A stretch of 64,000 bases of DNA, from positions 10,532,001-10,596,000 of the forward strand of contig NC_091674.1 in the NCBI RefSeq assembly GCF_042453785.1. Reading direction: 5' to 3'. Within the stretch, counting starts at the first letter, position 1. Each line of letters starts with the position of its first letter. The position numbers and the translations under genes were made by a program. The notes beneath the pieces are model-generated. The model saw nothing but the letters and a program-made list of their open reading frames with translations, was not told the DNA's origin and did not search any database. The DNA is from Malus domestica. Its lineage: Eukaryota; Streptophyta; Magnoliopsida; Rosales; Rosaceae. Shown one piece after another: positions 1-12,529 of the stretch.

Positions 1-1924
1 AAGAGAGACAACTCGGCACCAATATATTCACCTCCATTATCAGAGCAGAGAACCTTAATAACATAGGAATATTATGTTGCAATCATTTTAGAGAAGGACT
101 GAAACACCATACTCACATCACTTTTATTTTTCATCACATAAATTCACGTTATACGTGTACAATCATCCACAAAGGTAACAAACCATTTAATGTCGAACAA
201 AGTACTTACAGGAGAGGGACCCCAAACATCAGAGTGCACAAGATAAAAAAGGAATAATCTTTTATTCATACTAGAAGGAAACGAAGCACGATGACTCTTC
301 ACGAGAATACATACTTCACAATGTAAGTCTGATTCTTTTATTGCATGGAATAAACTAGGCAACTTATGCCTTAAATAACCAAACGAAGCATGTCCTAACC
401 GATGATGCAATAGCCAAACTTCTTGTAAATTATTGGTACGGGATGCTTGAACTGCATTAGCTCTGCCAGGAACGACGTCATCCACATAGTATAACCACTC
501 TCTCTTAGTGCCATGCCCAATTATCTCATTGGTCTGAATATCCTGAAGTAAACAAAACAGTGGATACATAAGTACGACACAATCTAATTGCTCAGTAACT
601 TGAGGAATAGATAACAAATTATGAGACAATGAGGGAACAATAAGGCAATGATAAAGAGGAAGGGCCGGCGTGAGGTGCACAGTGCCGGCCCCCAAAACTG
701 GTGCTATTTGTCCATTGGCAGTTGCAATACATTTCCGGGAACTCATTGTCATACTAGTAAATAAATTCTTATAAAAAATCATATGATCGATTGCACTCGA
801 GTCTATAATCCAACCTGTATGATGTTTTGTATCAGAGGCTAAAAACGCATGCCTCATACTACCTAGAATGGCCGAGGTTTCACTAGGAGTAGTCCTAGTC
901 AGCAAACTTTGACTTGGATCACTAGAGGGGGTGGCATTCTTAGAAGCAGTGGTCATGGATGCACGGCCGCCACCTGCTCCACCAGCGCCTCGTTCCTTTG
1001 CACGCAACTTTTTCTTCAATTCCGGAAACCATTCTGGTACTCTATGTTTCTGAAAACATGTATCTTTTGTATGACGCGTTTGCCCACAAAAAGTACATTT
1101 CAAGTCATCCTTATTTTCCCGAGTGAAAGGCTGAAAAGTTGTTGATGATAATGGATTAAAGGTCCGGCTACCTGAAGGTGGCCAGGACACCATAAGCACG
1201 GGAGAGATTCCCCCTGATTCCCAACGCCATGACTACCCATCATTGTTGCATGGCGTTGCGCTTCCCGCCTCACAATAGAGAACACTTCCTCCACAGATGG
1301 TAAAGGTTGTGATCTCAAGATATCACTACGCACCTTATCAAATATATCATCAAGCCCTGCTAAGAAGGCATACACACGATCTAGTTGGATTTCCTTTCGA
1401 AGTGTCTTCAAGTCACCAACACATTCCATCTTGATTGGTCTCATCTGATCCAATTTTTGCCAAATAGTTTTGAGATCGGCATAGTATACACCGATAGGCC
1501 TCCCTTCTTGTCGAAGTCTGAATGACTTGACTTTCAACTCATAAATCTGAGAAATATCAGACCCATCATAATACGTTCGAGCAACTTCTTCCTAAACTTC
1601 TCTAGCAGTACGAAGATGGATGAAAAGCCCCATGATGGTAGGATCCATGGAATTAATCAACCACCCTTTCACAATGGTATTCCTCATCTCCCAAGCTTCA
1701 TACTCGGCACTGTCCTCCTTGGGTTCTTTGATGCTTCCTGTCACGAACCCTTTCTTACCACGCCCAGCGATATGCATCTCCAACACCTTGGACCAAAGAG
1801 GATAATTTGATCCATTAAGTTTTATAGTACTAGGTACCGCCGAAGCATCACTCTGAATAACAACCAAGTTTACGATTGAACCGTGGGTAGAACCATGTGA
1901 TCCACCCTCCAACTTCAGCCCCAA
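1..1924 (-). pseudogene. Broken copia gag-pol (gag, protease, integrase N-terminus)
   Basis: Gag begins near 1924 and carries the N-terminal copia gag segment (NGSNYPLWSKVLEMHI). It continues in the same frame past a TAG at 1592-1594 to about 1200, where the reading frame shifts. The second block (1199-144) has a CCHC zinc knuckle (CTFCGQTRHTKDTC), a protease site reading DSS where the family has DSG, and the integrase zinc-binding region (HHRLGH, then CEVC). The first integrase core aspartate follows in VHSDVWGP. A TGA at 144-146 and a TAA at 72-74 interrupt the core, after which SDNGGEY with the second aspartate is still readable near 40. The altered protease site and the stops make this a dead copy. 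Family assignment is secure; the exact frameshift point is not. Confidence 0.88.
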
Positions 1925-2136
1925 GTCGCCTTTGTCACTCGCTATAGGTCACGGCACACACAAGCACACTGCACAGCAAACTCACGGCATACACAAGCAC
2001 ACTGCACAACAAACACACACACTGCATGACAAACTGTTCTTGTTGCAGGTATGCAACGAAAAAACCAGTTTTGTCTTCCTCCCTTCCTTCACGACACACA
2101 CAGCACGGCAACACAGTGGGATTAGGGTTACAGCTT

Positions 2137-2149
2137 GGCTCTGATGCCA
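2137..2149 (-). other. Primer-binding site of the copia element
   Basis: On the minus strand 2149-2137 reads TGGCATCAGAGCC, close to the initiator-methionine tRNA 3' end that primes most plant copia elements (TGGTATCAGAGCC). It sits three bases inside the LTR edge, as expected, and this fixes the inner LTR end at 2153. Confidence 0.85.
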
Positions 2150-2152
2150 AAT

Positions 2153-2319
2153 TGAATATTACGGCTTAATCTCGTATATTTCATAATTCTGATTAAATAG
2201 GTACATACAATCCTTGTTGTAAAAGGAAACAAATAAAGGACATATTGTCCTTCCTAAACAAGACTCTAATAATTACAGAATATTTACATTCATTTTCTCC
2301 TAAATTTTAACTTATTCCA
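2153..2319 (-). repeat. Candidate 5' LTR of the copia element (about 167 bp)
   Basis: The inner edge is well placed: the minus strand ends in ...AATATTCA, then ATT, then the primer-binding site. The outer edge is inferred from the first good TG start on the minus strand (TGGAATAAG at 2319). Without the partner LTR the length is unproven. If right, it is a short LTR for a copia element. Confidence 0.55.
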
Positions 2320-5300
2320 ATAGTACATGCTTATCAACCTGCTACTTGCATCAGGACTTCTCAAATATCCTTTCTTGTAATAGACAATTGTTCTAATTAT
2401 TAGCATTTTCTTGCCAAATTAATTCTATAAATTAATTTATCTCTTTCATTCAATCCCGTTCTCCTAGACCCTACGGTCCAAGGAGATTGTGGCCAATTAT
2501 TGTTCAATCTTAGACTTCTTAGTACAAACGGTGGAGATGATGGAGTTTAGGAGAACGGGACTATTCTTTCTCCATATACAAGCGGTACAGAGGAGAAAAA
2601 ATGCATACTCTGTTCACATGAATGAATGTGAAACAAGGGTTCATAAACTAAAAATTCATAGGTATTTGTCCTTGCACTTATCACAATCCGGAACAATGAT
2701 CATTTTTTATGTTAAAATTTACATCCAAAATAAAAGGTTTAAAGGGACGAAAGTTTTAATAGAGTTATCCAAACTGATCATCGTTCCACATTGTGACAAG
2801 TTAGGAGATCAACACTCACAAATTTCTATGATCCTAAATGTGCAAGTGTAATCACATAAACCAAGTCAAAGACTTGTCAAAGGCCTCAAGTTTCCAAGAT
2901 CCTAGAAGAAAACAAAATGTATTGTTTGCCTCATACCAACGAAGCTCTAGTGCAAACTTGCACCAAAATCAGTATTATAGTTATGCAAGTTGTGCAAGGG
3001 TTGGTGAATCATTTAATACATTGTCCATTGATCAATGCCAAATTTGTTGAGCTCTTGAAAAACCCATATGCCTACTCGAGTTCTTTTAACCGTTGGTTCT
3101 CAATCAAAGATATAACGACCAAGATTTAACTGTTAAAAATTCCGGAGCATAGGTTACTCTGGACTAGAACTTTCGAGATTGAGATGCTAAAATTGAGCAT
3201 GGGTTTAGTTTGGGTTTGGGTTTGGGAATATCTGTTATCTGAGTTCTACCAGAAAGAGACTGAAAGAATAATAATGAACCCAAGAAAATGACATGGTTTT
3301 CCAGCAGATTGAAATGGACTTATGATAAATGGGAAGGACCACCATTCACAAAATTATTCAAAAAATTAGGGTTAATTCCACGGAGGTCCATTCATCCCAT
3401 GTGGGTTGAGCTGCCAAGTCATTATCTTTGCTAACTTTATTCTTCTGCCTTATCCAATCTCTTTGTCTCAGATAAGCAACAACAAAGTCTTATCCCACTA
3501 AGCGAGGTCAGCTGTATGAATTCTAGAACGTCATTACACTCGGTTTTGTATCAAGTTAGATACAAGTACTCCAAGTCTTAAAAAAGCAAAGAACAAATAA
3601 AATTCACAAATTTGTTTGATTTGCATAAATTTTCCTACCAATGAGAGATTATTTGTGTAAACAGTGGCAAGCCTGTGCTCATATTTTATCTCAAGCCTTT
3701 CTTGGACACTGGGACCGAAAGAAACACTCGTGGCAAATCACGTGCAGCATAGTTTGTCAATTGATACATACTTCTTACATGAATTAATATGACAAACTAT
3801 TAGTTAAGGAATCAACTGTTATATTATGTTATCCACTAATTGTTGGTATAAAAGGTTGGCTTGATACAAGTCAAGATGGATGTGAAGATAGTCCCCATCG
3901 GAGAAGTCCAACAATAATCTAAGGTTTAAATATAGCTGTTCTATTTCTAATTACACCAAGACTTTTTGAGATAAACCTCACACGTGAGGTTTATTGGGCT
4001 TGATACCACCCAAGGGATGGAGCCTCGGTGAACAAATGGGGACATTATCGGTGCATGACGGCCTCAATAGTGGACACTTATGGAGCTCATGACACAACAC
4101 TAATGTGGTAAAATATATATGCTCCTCCACTAATTTTTAAAAAGAAGAGTCACAAGGGCAGGTTTGATTTGATGTACTTGCTAATGAAGAGTTTAGTTGT
4201 GAAATTTTGATTAGAAAGATATGTTGGCATTCATTTGGAAGAAAAATATGCCACACAAGTTAGTACCCAGAAGAGCTCTAACTTTTTAACCCTAGCATTT
4301 GTTTTGGTCTAGAGATTTGGATTTATGCAGTTAACTCAGTGGTGTATACAAAAAGAAACATCAAAACTGTATAGGCCAAGGGCTTTTAGATTTAGTACAA
4401 GGTTAAGGGTGTGTTTTAGACATTGGTTCAATTTGAAAAAGCACCCTGACAACTACAAGTTTTATGCAAAAACACTCGGCACAATTGGCCAAAAAACCCT
4501 CATTTATGATTTATCCACCTGCCATCCTCCAATTGATTCTTAATCGTGAAATTCTTACTACTACTTAAACTCTTGCAAGTTCCCAAAGTGGATAGATTCA
4601 TCTAAGATACACAGATCATCTAGGCAGGGCATATTAGATGCCGGGAAGAAAGACAAAGACTTGACTTTAATAAAGCAGCTGTTGAGTGCCACAATTTACG
4701 GCTGGGAAAAAAAATGAAGAAAAACGTTGCGTAGCCATCAAATTAGCATAAAACTATGGTTTGAGCTTAGGAAATTCGGTATACAATGTTGCCGAGCACG
4801 AGACTTGGTTTTAAAGCATAGCACCCAACAATCTTATTGATTTCCAAACACAAACCAGAAATATACAACTTTCCAGTACAAAGCACAAACCCCAGTATGA
4901 CTTTGGTATTTAATATGAAACAAAAAATAAATAAAAATAAAAGAAATCTACTCACAGTATTTACAGTATTCACAGTATAAAATTAGCAGCTCTGAATGTC
5001 CAGGCCATGCACCCACCGTCCCTTCACCGTTATTTACGGATTTTAACCATCTGCAAGTGTACAGGAAAAAGGAGTTGCTGTTATACAGAGTTGAAAGACC
5101 AAATGACTGAAACCCGTTAATGAAGTAATCAAGCTATGTGTATCAGTAAAACATGATACAGGGTGAATCGGGTAAAAACAAGAAATTCGGGTTGTATCAA
5201 CTTTAATTTTTGGAGCCCAAAACCTGACCTAAATAAAGTTGTATAGGGTACCAAACTTGCTAAATAGCTGATGCACCACTTAGACAAGACACATTTTCTC

Positions 5301-7036
5301 CTACAAATATGGCTTGGAATATTTTGATTCTATTTTTTGTTTATATTCTTAGCACAAATCTCAATCGAGATTCCTCTCTGAAGCATCATGTTTGTTTGTT
5401 GAGGTGGAGTGCAAAAACAAGGTGATGGATTGGGTTGGTTGAAATTTCGGGCTTGTGAATAAAATGGGCACAGGGACTTTGAGGAATTTATCAATTTTAC
5501 AGAATTTCATACCATAGTTGAACAAATTTTGGTGATTGGGGAGATATAAGGTTAGCAAAACCACCCATCAGAGCCATCGTTAACCATCGGTCGTTAAGGC
5601 GTATTCTCAAGATACCAATATCTGTAGTTGTGGAAATAGTTCGAGAGGACAGGGAAGGACGCAGAGTGGAGGCATTGATTTCATAGTTAACAAGATAAAA
5701 ATTTAAACAATTTATAGAAATATTGCAATAGTTTAATTTCTTAAGTTCAGTTGTTAGAGAATTAGAAAACCAATGACAAATCTCCCATCTCATCAGAAAA
5801 CAATTATCATTTTAATGGTGATATCAAAGTATGTAGAGCAGGAACGCCTTAGAGACAGACAACTAGCAGGAAGAGAAAAAATTTGTTCCAAAATATAAGG
5901 CTTGCCCAGCACAAGACTCAAGTAAATGTTATGATTAAAGAACTCAAGTGCAACCATAACATGCACAAAATAAATGAGCTTGCTGGATCTGTCCTAAATG
6001 CTTTGCCCTTATTAATTATTCCCAAAATCTTGATCGACCTGGCTTATGCTCGGAAAGATTATAAAGGTTATCTTCTTTGTTCTGATGATCCACTAGCAAT
6101 CGAACTTTTGAAAAAGTTATTTAAAGAAGTAGCAATGAAACAGTTACTGCAGTCATCCTTTGATGTTGTAAAAAAATGATAAGTTCCAAAAGAAAAGGGC
6201 AAACCGTCAAAGTAAAGGTAGATAAGATTCAAATGAGGTTGCTAATGTGCACAAATGATGGCTACCTAATTGTGTAACTCATCACCACACGAGTTGTGAC
6301 AAGCCATATAGAAGAAACAATGGCCATTTACAATCTCAATTTCTACGGCAGCTAGGTACTTGGGATTTCTTTTGTATATGGATACAGGGGCACTAGACTT
6401 ACAAACAACCTGCTTTCCAAAGAGATCATGTCTGCAGGATATGTGACAGAATTTATAAATTCCACATATCTCAAATAGTAAAATGATATCGCAATCAGAT
6501 ATTAGTTATTTCCTGACATTGATACAACACCCTTAGTAACATATTAAAGACAGCAAGAAACTCACCATGAATCAGTATTAACATATTCTGTGAATTGAGT
6601 TTGATTTCGAAGTTGGCCTCACTAGCACCCTTGTGGGCTACTCTTTATAAACAAGTCTTAGCTTTAGGTAAGACAATCTAAACACTCACGGGTATTTGAT
6701 TCTTTCCTGACTTACAAATATTTCTTCTCTAACCAAAATTCTACAGTTTGTATCCAATTCAATTCACACAAAAATTAATGTTCAGCAAGCATAACCACCT
6801 AATAGAACCTCAAATTACGTCCCGGAAAAAGGTGATTAAGGTACTTTTCTTGTTGACCATTCACAGCAACCCTAAAGCCATGAGTTTGTCATTCTTGGAA
6901 ACCCTAAACAACACATCTTATGATCGGGCCCTAAGCGGACCATAAAGTGGATTGGCTGGTCCAAAAAGGATAAGCATGAGTTCTTGTCTAGGGCGTGGTT
7001 TCTCCAATTTGTGACGTAACTCTTAATACTAGTCAT
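2320..7036. other. Intergenic region, no supported gene
   Basis: AT-rich DNA with only short open frames and no recognisable protein family. Around 3880-3905 the words GATAGTCCCCATCGGAGAA and ACAAGTCAAGATG resemble an LTR-derived motif seen in many plant repeats, suggesting an old retroelement fragment at about 3840-4040. I could not define its ends. A 98-codon frame at 5883-6179 looks mildly protein-like but matches nothing I know. Confidence 0.5.
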
Positions 7037-7039
7037 TAA

Positions 7040-7257
7040 GGGCTTGTTTGGTGGGCTGGATGGGATTAAGCCTTAAGAATAGGGTTGGATTTGTAGGGAC
7101 ACGACTTGTAATCCATGTATAAGGATATAGGTTAGATAACCTACTTTATTGTGGATTCATAAATCATGTCCATCTCGCATTTAGACACAACAAACAACAT
7201 ATTGGACTCAGGTTCATTTTAACTGATCACAACCCAACCAGCCCATCAAACATGCCC
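7040..7257. mobile_element. Tourist-like (PIF/Harbinger) MITE, 218 bp
   Basis: The ends are inverted repeats: GGGCTTGTTTGGTGGGCTGG at the left and, on the other strand, GGGCATGTTTGATGGGCTGG at the right (18 of 20 identical). A three-base TAA duplication flanks it (7037-7039 and 7258-7260). The GGGC-TGTTTGG terminus and 3-bp TAA/TTA target site are characteristic of Tourist/PIF-Harbinger MITEs. There is no coding capacity. Confidence 0.82.
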
Positions 7258-7503
7258 TAAATGGATTACAGTCTGGAACCATCCAACAAACAACATGTGG
7301 TGAATTGCTCAGGTGAATACGGTCTTCCTCTTCAACCCACTACCGTTCAAACCCTTCCCCTACCCTTAGTATAGCTTACAGTAGTAATGTCGCTTGTAAT
7401 AACAAAAATCGATTGCCCAACAAACCCATCAAGCAAAACAACCAGACAAAACTTGACAAACATGAAATCAAGCAATCAACTGAATTTACAGAGACAAAAA
7501 GAT

Positions 7504-7548
7504 GGAGGAGGAGGAGGAGGAGGAGGAGGAGGACGAGGAGGAGGAGAA
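7504..7548. repeat. GGA trinucleotide microsatellite
   Basis: An almost pure run of GGA/GAG units with one interrupting GAC. In one frame it encodes poly-glutamate, in another poly-glycine, which explains the open frames here. Confidence 0.9.
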
Positions 7549-7944
7549 CAAACCAGAGAGCATAGGAGTGGTGAGTCCGGTGACAATCAATCAGCCGACA
7601 TGCAAAGGGCCAATATCTCCGGTTCTAAGGGAGCCGGCGACTTCATCGGCAACGGCTAAGCAAGACGAAATCAAGCCGGTGAGGGCCAACCACACCACCC
7701 TTGCCATCCAAACAGTGACGCCCCATGGCATTACCATTTTTCTGGGGAGGCTTCCTTTCCCCCTACAATGGTTTTGCACCTTGATCGATCCGAGCCCCCC
7801 TTTTGGGGTAAAAACTGAAGTAAAAAAAAGTCGGAAGAGTTCATAACAAGGATTCACCTTTTCCTTTTCCTTCTTGGCTTTTTTTTTTTTTTATTTTTTT
7901 TTTTTATTTTTTTGAGAAAAGCTAAAGAGTCACTCAAAAGAAAG

Positions 7945-8450
7945 GTATAAAATATCGATAATATCGGAAATATCGGTAATTCAAAAACACGGAAATTTCG
8001 ATGGAAATATCGGGATATTATCGATATCAATAAAAATTGAATAAAAACCACGAAAATTGTAAGAAAAACTTGGAAATTTTTATTGAAACTTTGCAGGATG
8101 TTTATTTAGTCAATTATCTATTAGTTTATCACAAAAAATTGGAAGGAAATGCATTGCATGATAGATATAACTGATTTAAGTTGATTATATAGCGAGCTGT
8201 CAAACATTGTGAGTGTAAAAAATATGTAGTAATTAATGAAAGAAGTTTAAACACACCATAATCATTTATATATAATGAATTAGTATAATATTTTACACTT
8301 TATACATTGCATGGTAAGATACATGAGTGACTTAGCAATGTCTAAAATATCGATGATATCGGAAATATCGGTAGTCCAAAAAAATATCGATAGTCCAAAA
8401 ACACGGAAATTTCGATGGAAATATCGGGATATTATGGATATTTTAGACCA
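7945..8450. repeat. Direct repeat pair rich in ATATCG words
   Basis: Two direct copies of a roughly 90-110 bp sequence lie at about 7945-8035 and 8340-8450. Each contains AATATCGGAAATATCGGTA, then AAACACGGAAATTTCGATGG, then AAATATCGGGATATTAT. The second copy has an extra short ATATCGATAGTCC duplication. About 300 bp of AT-rich DNA separates them. The layout could be the two ends of a small non-autonomous element or a local duplication. I could not find terminal inverted repeats or target duplications. Confidence 0.65.
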
Positions 8451-9737
8451 TGCTCAAAAGTAAGACTCTGTCAGTAAAATATTATGCAAAAAATATCAGG
8501 CGACGGAGGGTTTATTGAGAACCATTTTGAGAGTCACTTTCGTAATTTTTTTTTTCTTTTCTGAGCAAAAAGTATTAACACTCGAAGTTTTAACTTTAAC
8601 TTTTAAAAAATCCGGTCCATCCAAATCGTGCCCAACCTACTACTGAAAATGCTTTGATTCCAGAAAAAGTTTGAATTAAGCACGCAATGGATTTAATAAT
8701 AAGACATGAACATTAAAACAATTCACCACTTGTTGTTGTAATTAAACCAACCAAACTATGACAATGTATGTTTTGCATTAGAGAAGGCCTTAGGCCCTTA
8801 ATAATAACAAAAACGGTTGTTTACTTCAGGAGCTGTTAACTATTACTCGGGTCATATTTTGATCCCTATTTTGATTTATTCTAAACAACGAGGAAGGATA
8901 TTTAAATTTGGATATAGAACGAAAAGCACGCTGCTATAAAATATACTTTGGTTAAGTTCAGATATGTGTCAAAGTTGTGACTTATAAAACTAAACAAAAA
9001 GGGAAAATAACTCAATACAAGAGGAATTTGCTAGTACATGATCTAAATCAAATTATTCATTGTAGGCTTGATTGCAGCCACATTGGTTGAAGTATATTTG
9101 TTCACCCATGCAACAAGGTTTGAATCTCCATCGTTGTAATTAAGATAAATTTAAAGTAAAGCATCACTTTGTATAAAAAAAATAATTCAGTTATCATTAG
9201 GCCAAAATCCTTGCACATTTGAGGAGGCCAAAATCCTTCACACCTCAGAATCGCAATGCTTATACCTTCTTCAACTTCAAAATTAGGAACAACTTTTTGA
9301 ATTGATCAAATTGCGATCCCTCACAACTTTGATTTTTCGTTTTTTGAGTCAAATACAAGCACCTTTGAATTTTGGTCAACAATGTATTCAGTTCATCGAT
9401 CACTATTGACATGTAATCATATCATATGTTAAACAACACAACCTCAATTTAAAATATGATCATGTGCTTCACAGATGATCACGTATTTCTCAATTGCGCA
9501 ATTTTGACAAAATTGGCAAAAAAAAATCGACACTATATATTAAATCAAATTCAAATACCAAATACCACGAATTTTAATTCAGTTACAAAACTTCAATTGA
9601 CCAATAATTTAAGGCCGATTTCTGTAATTTAATCTTTTACAAAAAGTTAGGGCCAAATAGTTACATTTCATAAATCCCAAGGTGAAAATTGTAATTTAGC
9701 CTAAATTTTAATCTCAATCGTGCGCTCCCCACCTCAC

Positions 9738-9768
9738 CTATAAACAAAGTTGCATCCCTCTAGGGTTT
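9738..9768 (+). promoter_or_regulatory. TATA box and telo-box of the eS10 promoter
   Basis: CTATAAAC at 9738-9745 is a good TATA box about 120 bp before the start codon. TAGGGTTT at 9761-9768 is the reverse complement of the telo-box AAACCCTA, which is common just around the transcription start of plant ribosomal protein genes. The transcript start would then be near 9765-9775 (inferred from TATA spacing). Confidence 0.7.
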
Positions 9769-9863
9769 TACTTCTCAGCGCGCAGCCTCAACACAGTACA
9801 GTCGCTCGCCGCCGTCTCTTCTTCTTCCTCCAGCCGCCGCCGCCTCCCTCCGCAACCGCAACC

Positions 9864-11285
9864 ATGGTAATTCTCCCTCCAGCTAATTTTCTGTTTGTTT
9901 CCCGAGAAACCGAAAAGAAAGAGAACGTTGAATTTGTTGTATCTGCAGATCATTTCTGAGAAGAATCGTCGGGAGATCTCCAAGTACCTGTTCCAAGAGG
10001 GAGTTTGCTACGCGAAGAAGGACTATAACTTGGCGAAGCATCCCGACATCGACGTCCCAAATCTGCAGGTGATTAAGCTGATGCAGAGCTTCAAGTCCAA
10101 GGAGTATGTGAGGGAGACGTTTGCTTGGATGCACTACTACTGGTACCTTACCAATGACGGTATCGAGTTCTTGAGGACTTATCTCAATCTCCCTTCTGAG
10201 ATTGTCCCTGCTACTCTCAAGAAGCAGGCCAAGCCTCCTGGCCGCCCCATGGGCCCCTCCGGTGACCGCCCCCGGTAATTCGCTTATTGATTTATGTTGA
10301 TGGAATTGTTTATGGTAGAATTGCGAAATGTCGAAATGCTTATGTTGATGGATTTGTTGGTATTAGGAAGTTGTTAATTTGATTGATTAAATTGATACAT
10401 TGCTCATTTTTGGTTTAGAGATTCTGCAATAAACTGCAATTGAGTGAAATGTGAGTGGGGTTTAATGGATGATTGAAGCATATTTTTTTGGTTGGGTTTT
10501 AACGAAATCACGACACGTTTGAATCAAAACACAACACATTTGAATCTAATATTGGTCATGTAGGAAGAAGTTAATTTTAACAGCATTGCAACGCATTTGA
10601 ATCTTTGTTAATTATTCCACCAATTAACTGTGACAGATTTGAGCTTCCTTTTCTAGTCTATTTGTTGAATGTTTTATTGGGTTGGAATTTAATGTTTGGT
10701 TTGGTGATGGTGTGAACAGTGGCCCATCTCGCTTTGATGGAGAACGCAGATTCGGTGGTGACAGGGATGGGTACCGTGGAGGACCTCGTGCACCTGGTGG
10801 TGACTTTGGGGACAAGGGTGGAGCTCCTGCTGATTATAGGCCTTCTTTTGGGGTAATTTCCTTGTTGCGAATTAATTTGTTTTGTATTTTACTCTAAGGT
10901 TCTGTTTGTGTTTACCATTTGTCGGATATGGGATCAATTTCACTTCTATATGTCAACTGAAAAAAAATCACTACTCGTGGAATCGCAAAGCTGTTTTCTG
11001 TCTGATACTATCGAGCTTTTTACCGATGACTTGATAAGTGTTGCATGACTAGACAGTTTGGTCACTTTGGGAATAACATGCATCAGTGTTTTTTCTGTGT
11101 AGTGTAGAAGCAGTGCCCTATCTTTCCTTCTTGTTAGGTGTCAGTGTTAAAGCGCTTCATATGAAAACCTCTTAACTCATCTTTCTCTTTGCTGTCTGTA
11201 TTTTCAGGGTCCCGGTGGAAGGCCTGGCTTTGGTCGTGGAGCTGGTGGTTTTGGTGCAGGCCCGGCTAGCTCTAATCAATCTTAA
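9864..11285 (+). CDS. RPS10: 40S ribosomal protein eS10 (RPS10), 179 aa
   Basis: This is a component of the small ribosomal subunit in the cytosol, placed near the mRNA entry side by the known eukaryotic ribosome structure. Four coding exons join in frame: 9864-9866, 9949-10274, 10720-10852 and 11208-11285. The first coding exon is only the ATG, directly followed by GTAATT, so translation continues as [17 protein letters not shown]. Residues 2 to about 98 form the S10/plectin domain (motifs [28 protein letters not shown]). The C-terminal third is Gly/Arg/Pro-rich ([26 protein letters not shown]), as in plant eS10. The length of 179 aa fits the family (about 165-180). The gene has a TATA box and telo-box upstream. 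All introns are GT-AG. Identification is certain at family level; which paralogue it is cannot be told. Confidence 0.97.
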
Positions 11286-11632
11286 ATGAATGGATGTTGA
11301 GATGATGACATTTTGTATTTGGAGACAATAGCGGTTTTGCTTAATTGTTCAAGTGTCTACAACATTGTCGGATTTTCATCGATGTTTACTTTATTCTACT
11401 TTGTTTTTGAACGGCACCTTGAAACATATTTTCTTTCGGTCATCTATCAACAAAGTGCCACAATCGCGACTGACTAGAAAGGTAAGAACTAAGAACTCCA
11501 ACCTATTTGATGCTTCTTTTGGCCAAATACGACATACAAGTGACACTTGCACTACAAGCAACTCGAGGGAAATGGGTTCTACCAAGAAACTATGGATAAG
11601 TACATACAAGTGAGACTTGCAGTACAAGTAAC
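11286..11632. other. eS10 3' region and first unit of a short tandem repeat
   Basis: The eS10 3' UTR probably covers the first 150-200 bp. From about 11536 a unit begins (acttgcactacaagcaactc and onward to ggataag at 11600) that is repeated from about 11614. The hAT element described next sits inside the second unit. No gene is present. Confidence 0.6.
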
Positions 11633-12521
11633 TAGGGATGGGCAATGGTTATGACGGGCGGCTAATCGTTGTTATTTACCTATAACCGTTTATATTCATG
11701 CCCGCATAACCGTTTACCCGTTAGATAATTGCCTAAACAGTTATATCCATACCTATAACCGTTTATAAACAGTTAACCATACTTATAACTGCGTACCCAT
11801 TTAACCGTAACTGTATACCCGTTTATCCATTTTTTTAACCTATTTACCCCTTTTTGCACCTATTTACATATTTTTTTTAACCGTAACCGTATACAACTCC
11901 AATAATTGAAATAATAAAAACGAACGATAGTTTTAATCAATCAAGGTAATATAAATTCAGACTTCTTCTTCCACGACTTCCCTAATTTTAATTGAAAATC
12001 AAAATTACTGATTATTCAGTTTATGCAACAACAAAAAATCACTGAATAAAAAAAAATCTCTAAAAATTAGTCTTTAGTCTACACAATATTTTCAATCAGA
12101 ATATTCAGCCTTCCCTAATTTTAATTGGCTCAATCCGTACTATGACTTCCCTAATTTTCAATCAAAAAATTTAAACAATACCCTGCATCACTAAACCCAA
12201 AAAATAAGAGATTTTCAATAAATTAAGAGTAAATTGTAGCTATGGTCCCTTAACTTTAACTCAATTAGAGCAATGGTCCCTCAACTTACAAATTAGGTTT
12301 TTTGTTTTTTTAATTTTATATATCTATTAAAATAAACGGGTAAACGGATAACCGTTATAACTGCAGTTAGTATCCATAACCGTTCATTTAAATTTTACGG
12401 GTAAACGGTTATACCCATAACCATTTAATTATCTAAACGGTTACCCATAACCGTAACCGCGAAATTTAAATGGACGGATAACCACGGTTACCCATAACCG
12501 ATGGGTATTTGCCCATCCCTA
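11633..12521. mobile_element. Non-autonomous hAT element, 889 bp (copy 1)
   Basis: The ends are a 13-bp perfect terminal inverted repeat, TAGGGATGGGCAA, and the insertion is flanked by an 8-bp duplication, CAAGTAAC (11625-11632) and CGAGTAAC (12522-12529), with one mismatch. An 8-bp target site and this terminus are typical of the hAT superfamily. The subterminal 200 bp at each end is packed with CCATAACCG/CGGTTA words in both orientations, the kind of repeated motif hAT transposases bind. The interior is AT-rich without a transposase, so it depends on another element. A second, longer copy lies at 37806-38906. Confidence 0.88.
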
Positions 12522-12529
12522 CGAGTAAC

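Larger units (their letters stand above)
1..2319 (-). mobile_element. Degenerate Ty1/copia LTR retrotransposon, LTR-proximal part
   Basis: The minus strand reads in order: a short LTR (about 2319-2153), a primer-binding site, an untranslated leader with CACA-rich repeats (about 1940-2100), gag, protease and the start of integrase, and then the window ends. The order protease-integrase before reverse transcriptase is that of copia elements. Reverse transcriptase, RNase H and the other LTR lie beyond position 1. The coding part is broken by at least three in-frame stops and one frameshift, so this copy cannot make its own proteins. The target-site duplication cannot be checked because only one end is present. 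No cellular gene lies in this stretch. Confidence 0.9.
7261..9737. other. Intergenic region upstream of eS10
   Basis: It holds a GGA microsatellite (7504-7548), a non-repetitive GC-richer block at 7560-7850 with overlapping frames on both strands but no family I recognise, poly(A/T) at about 7880-7910, and the ATATCG repeat pair at 7945-8450. The rest (8450-9700) is AT-rich and shows nothing further. No gene is supported. Confidence 0.5.

Noticed and set aside
5883..6179. 98-codon plus frame with a plausible protein-like middle
   Set aside because: No family recognised, no splice partner found, and AT-rich context. One isolated frame is too little to call a gene.
7502..7857. Overlapping frames on both strands after the GGA microsatellite
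   Set aside because: The N-terminal part is microsatellite-encoded poly-Glu or poly-Gly, and the rest matches nothing known. Possibly a gene remnant, but unsupported.
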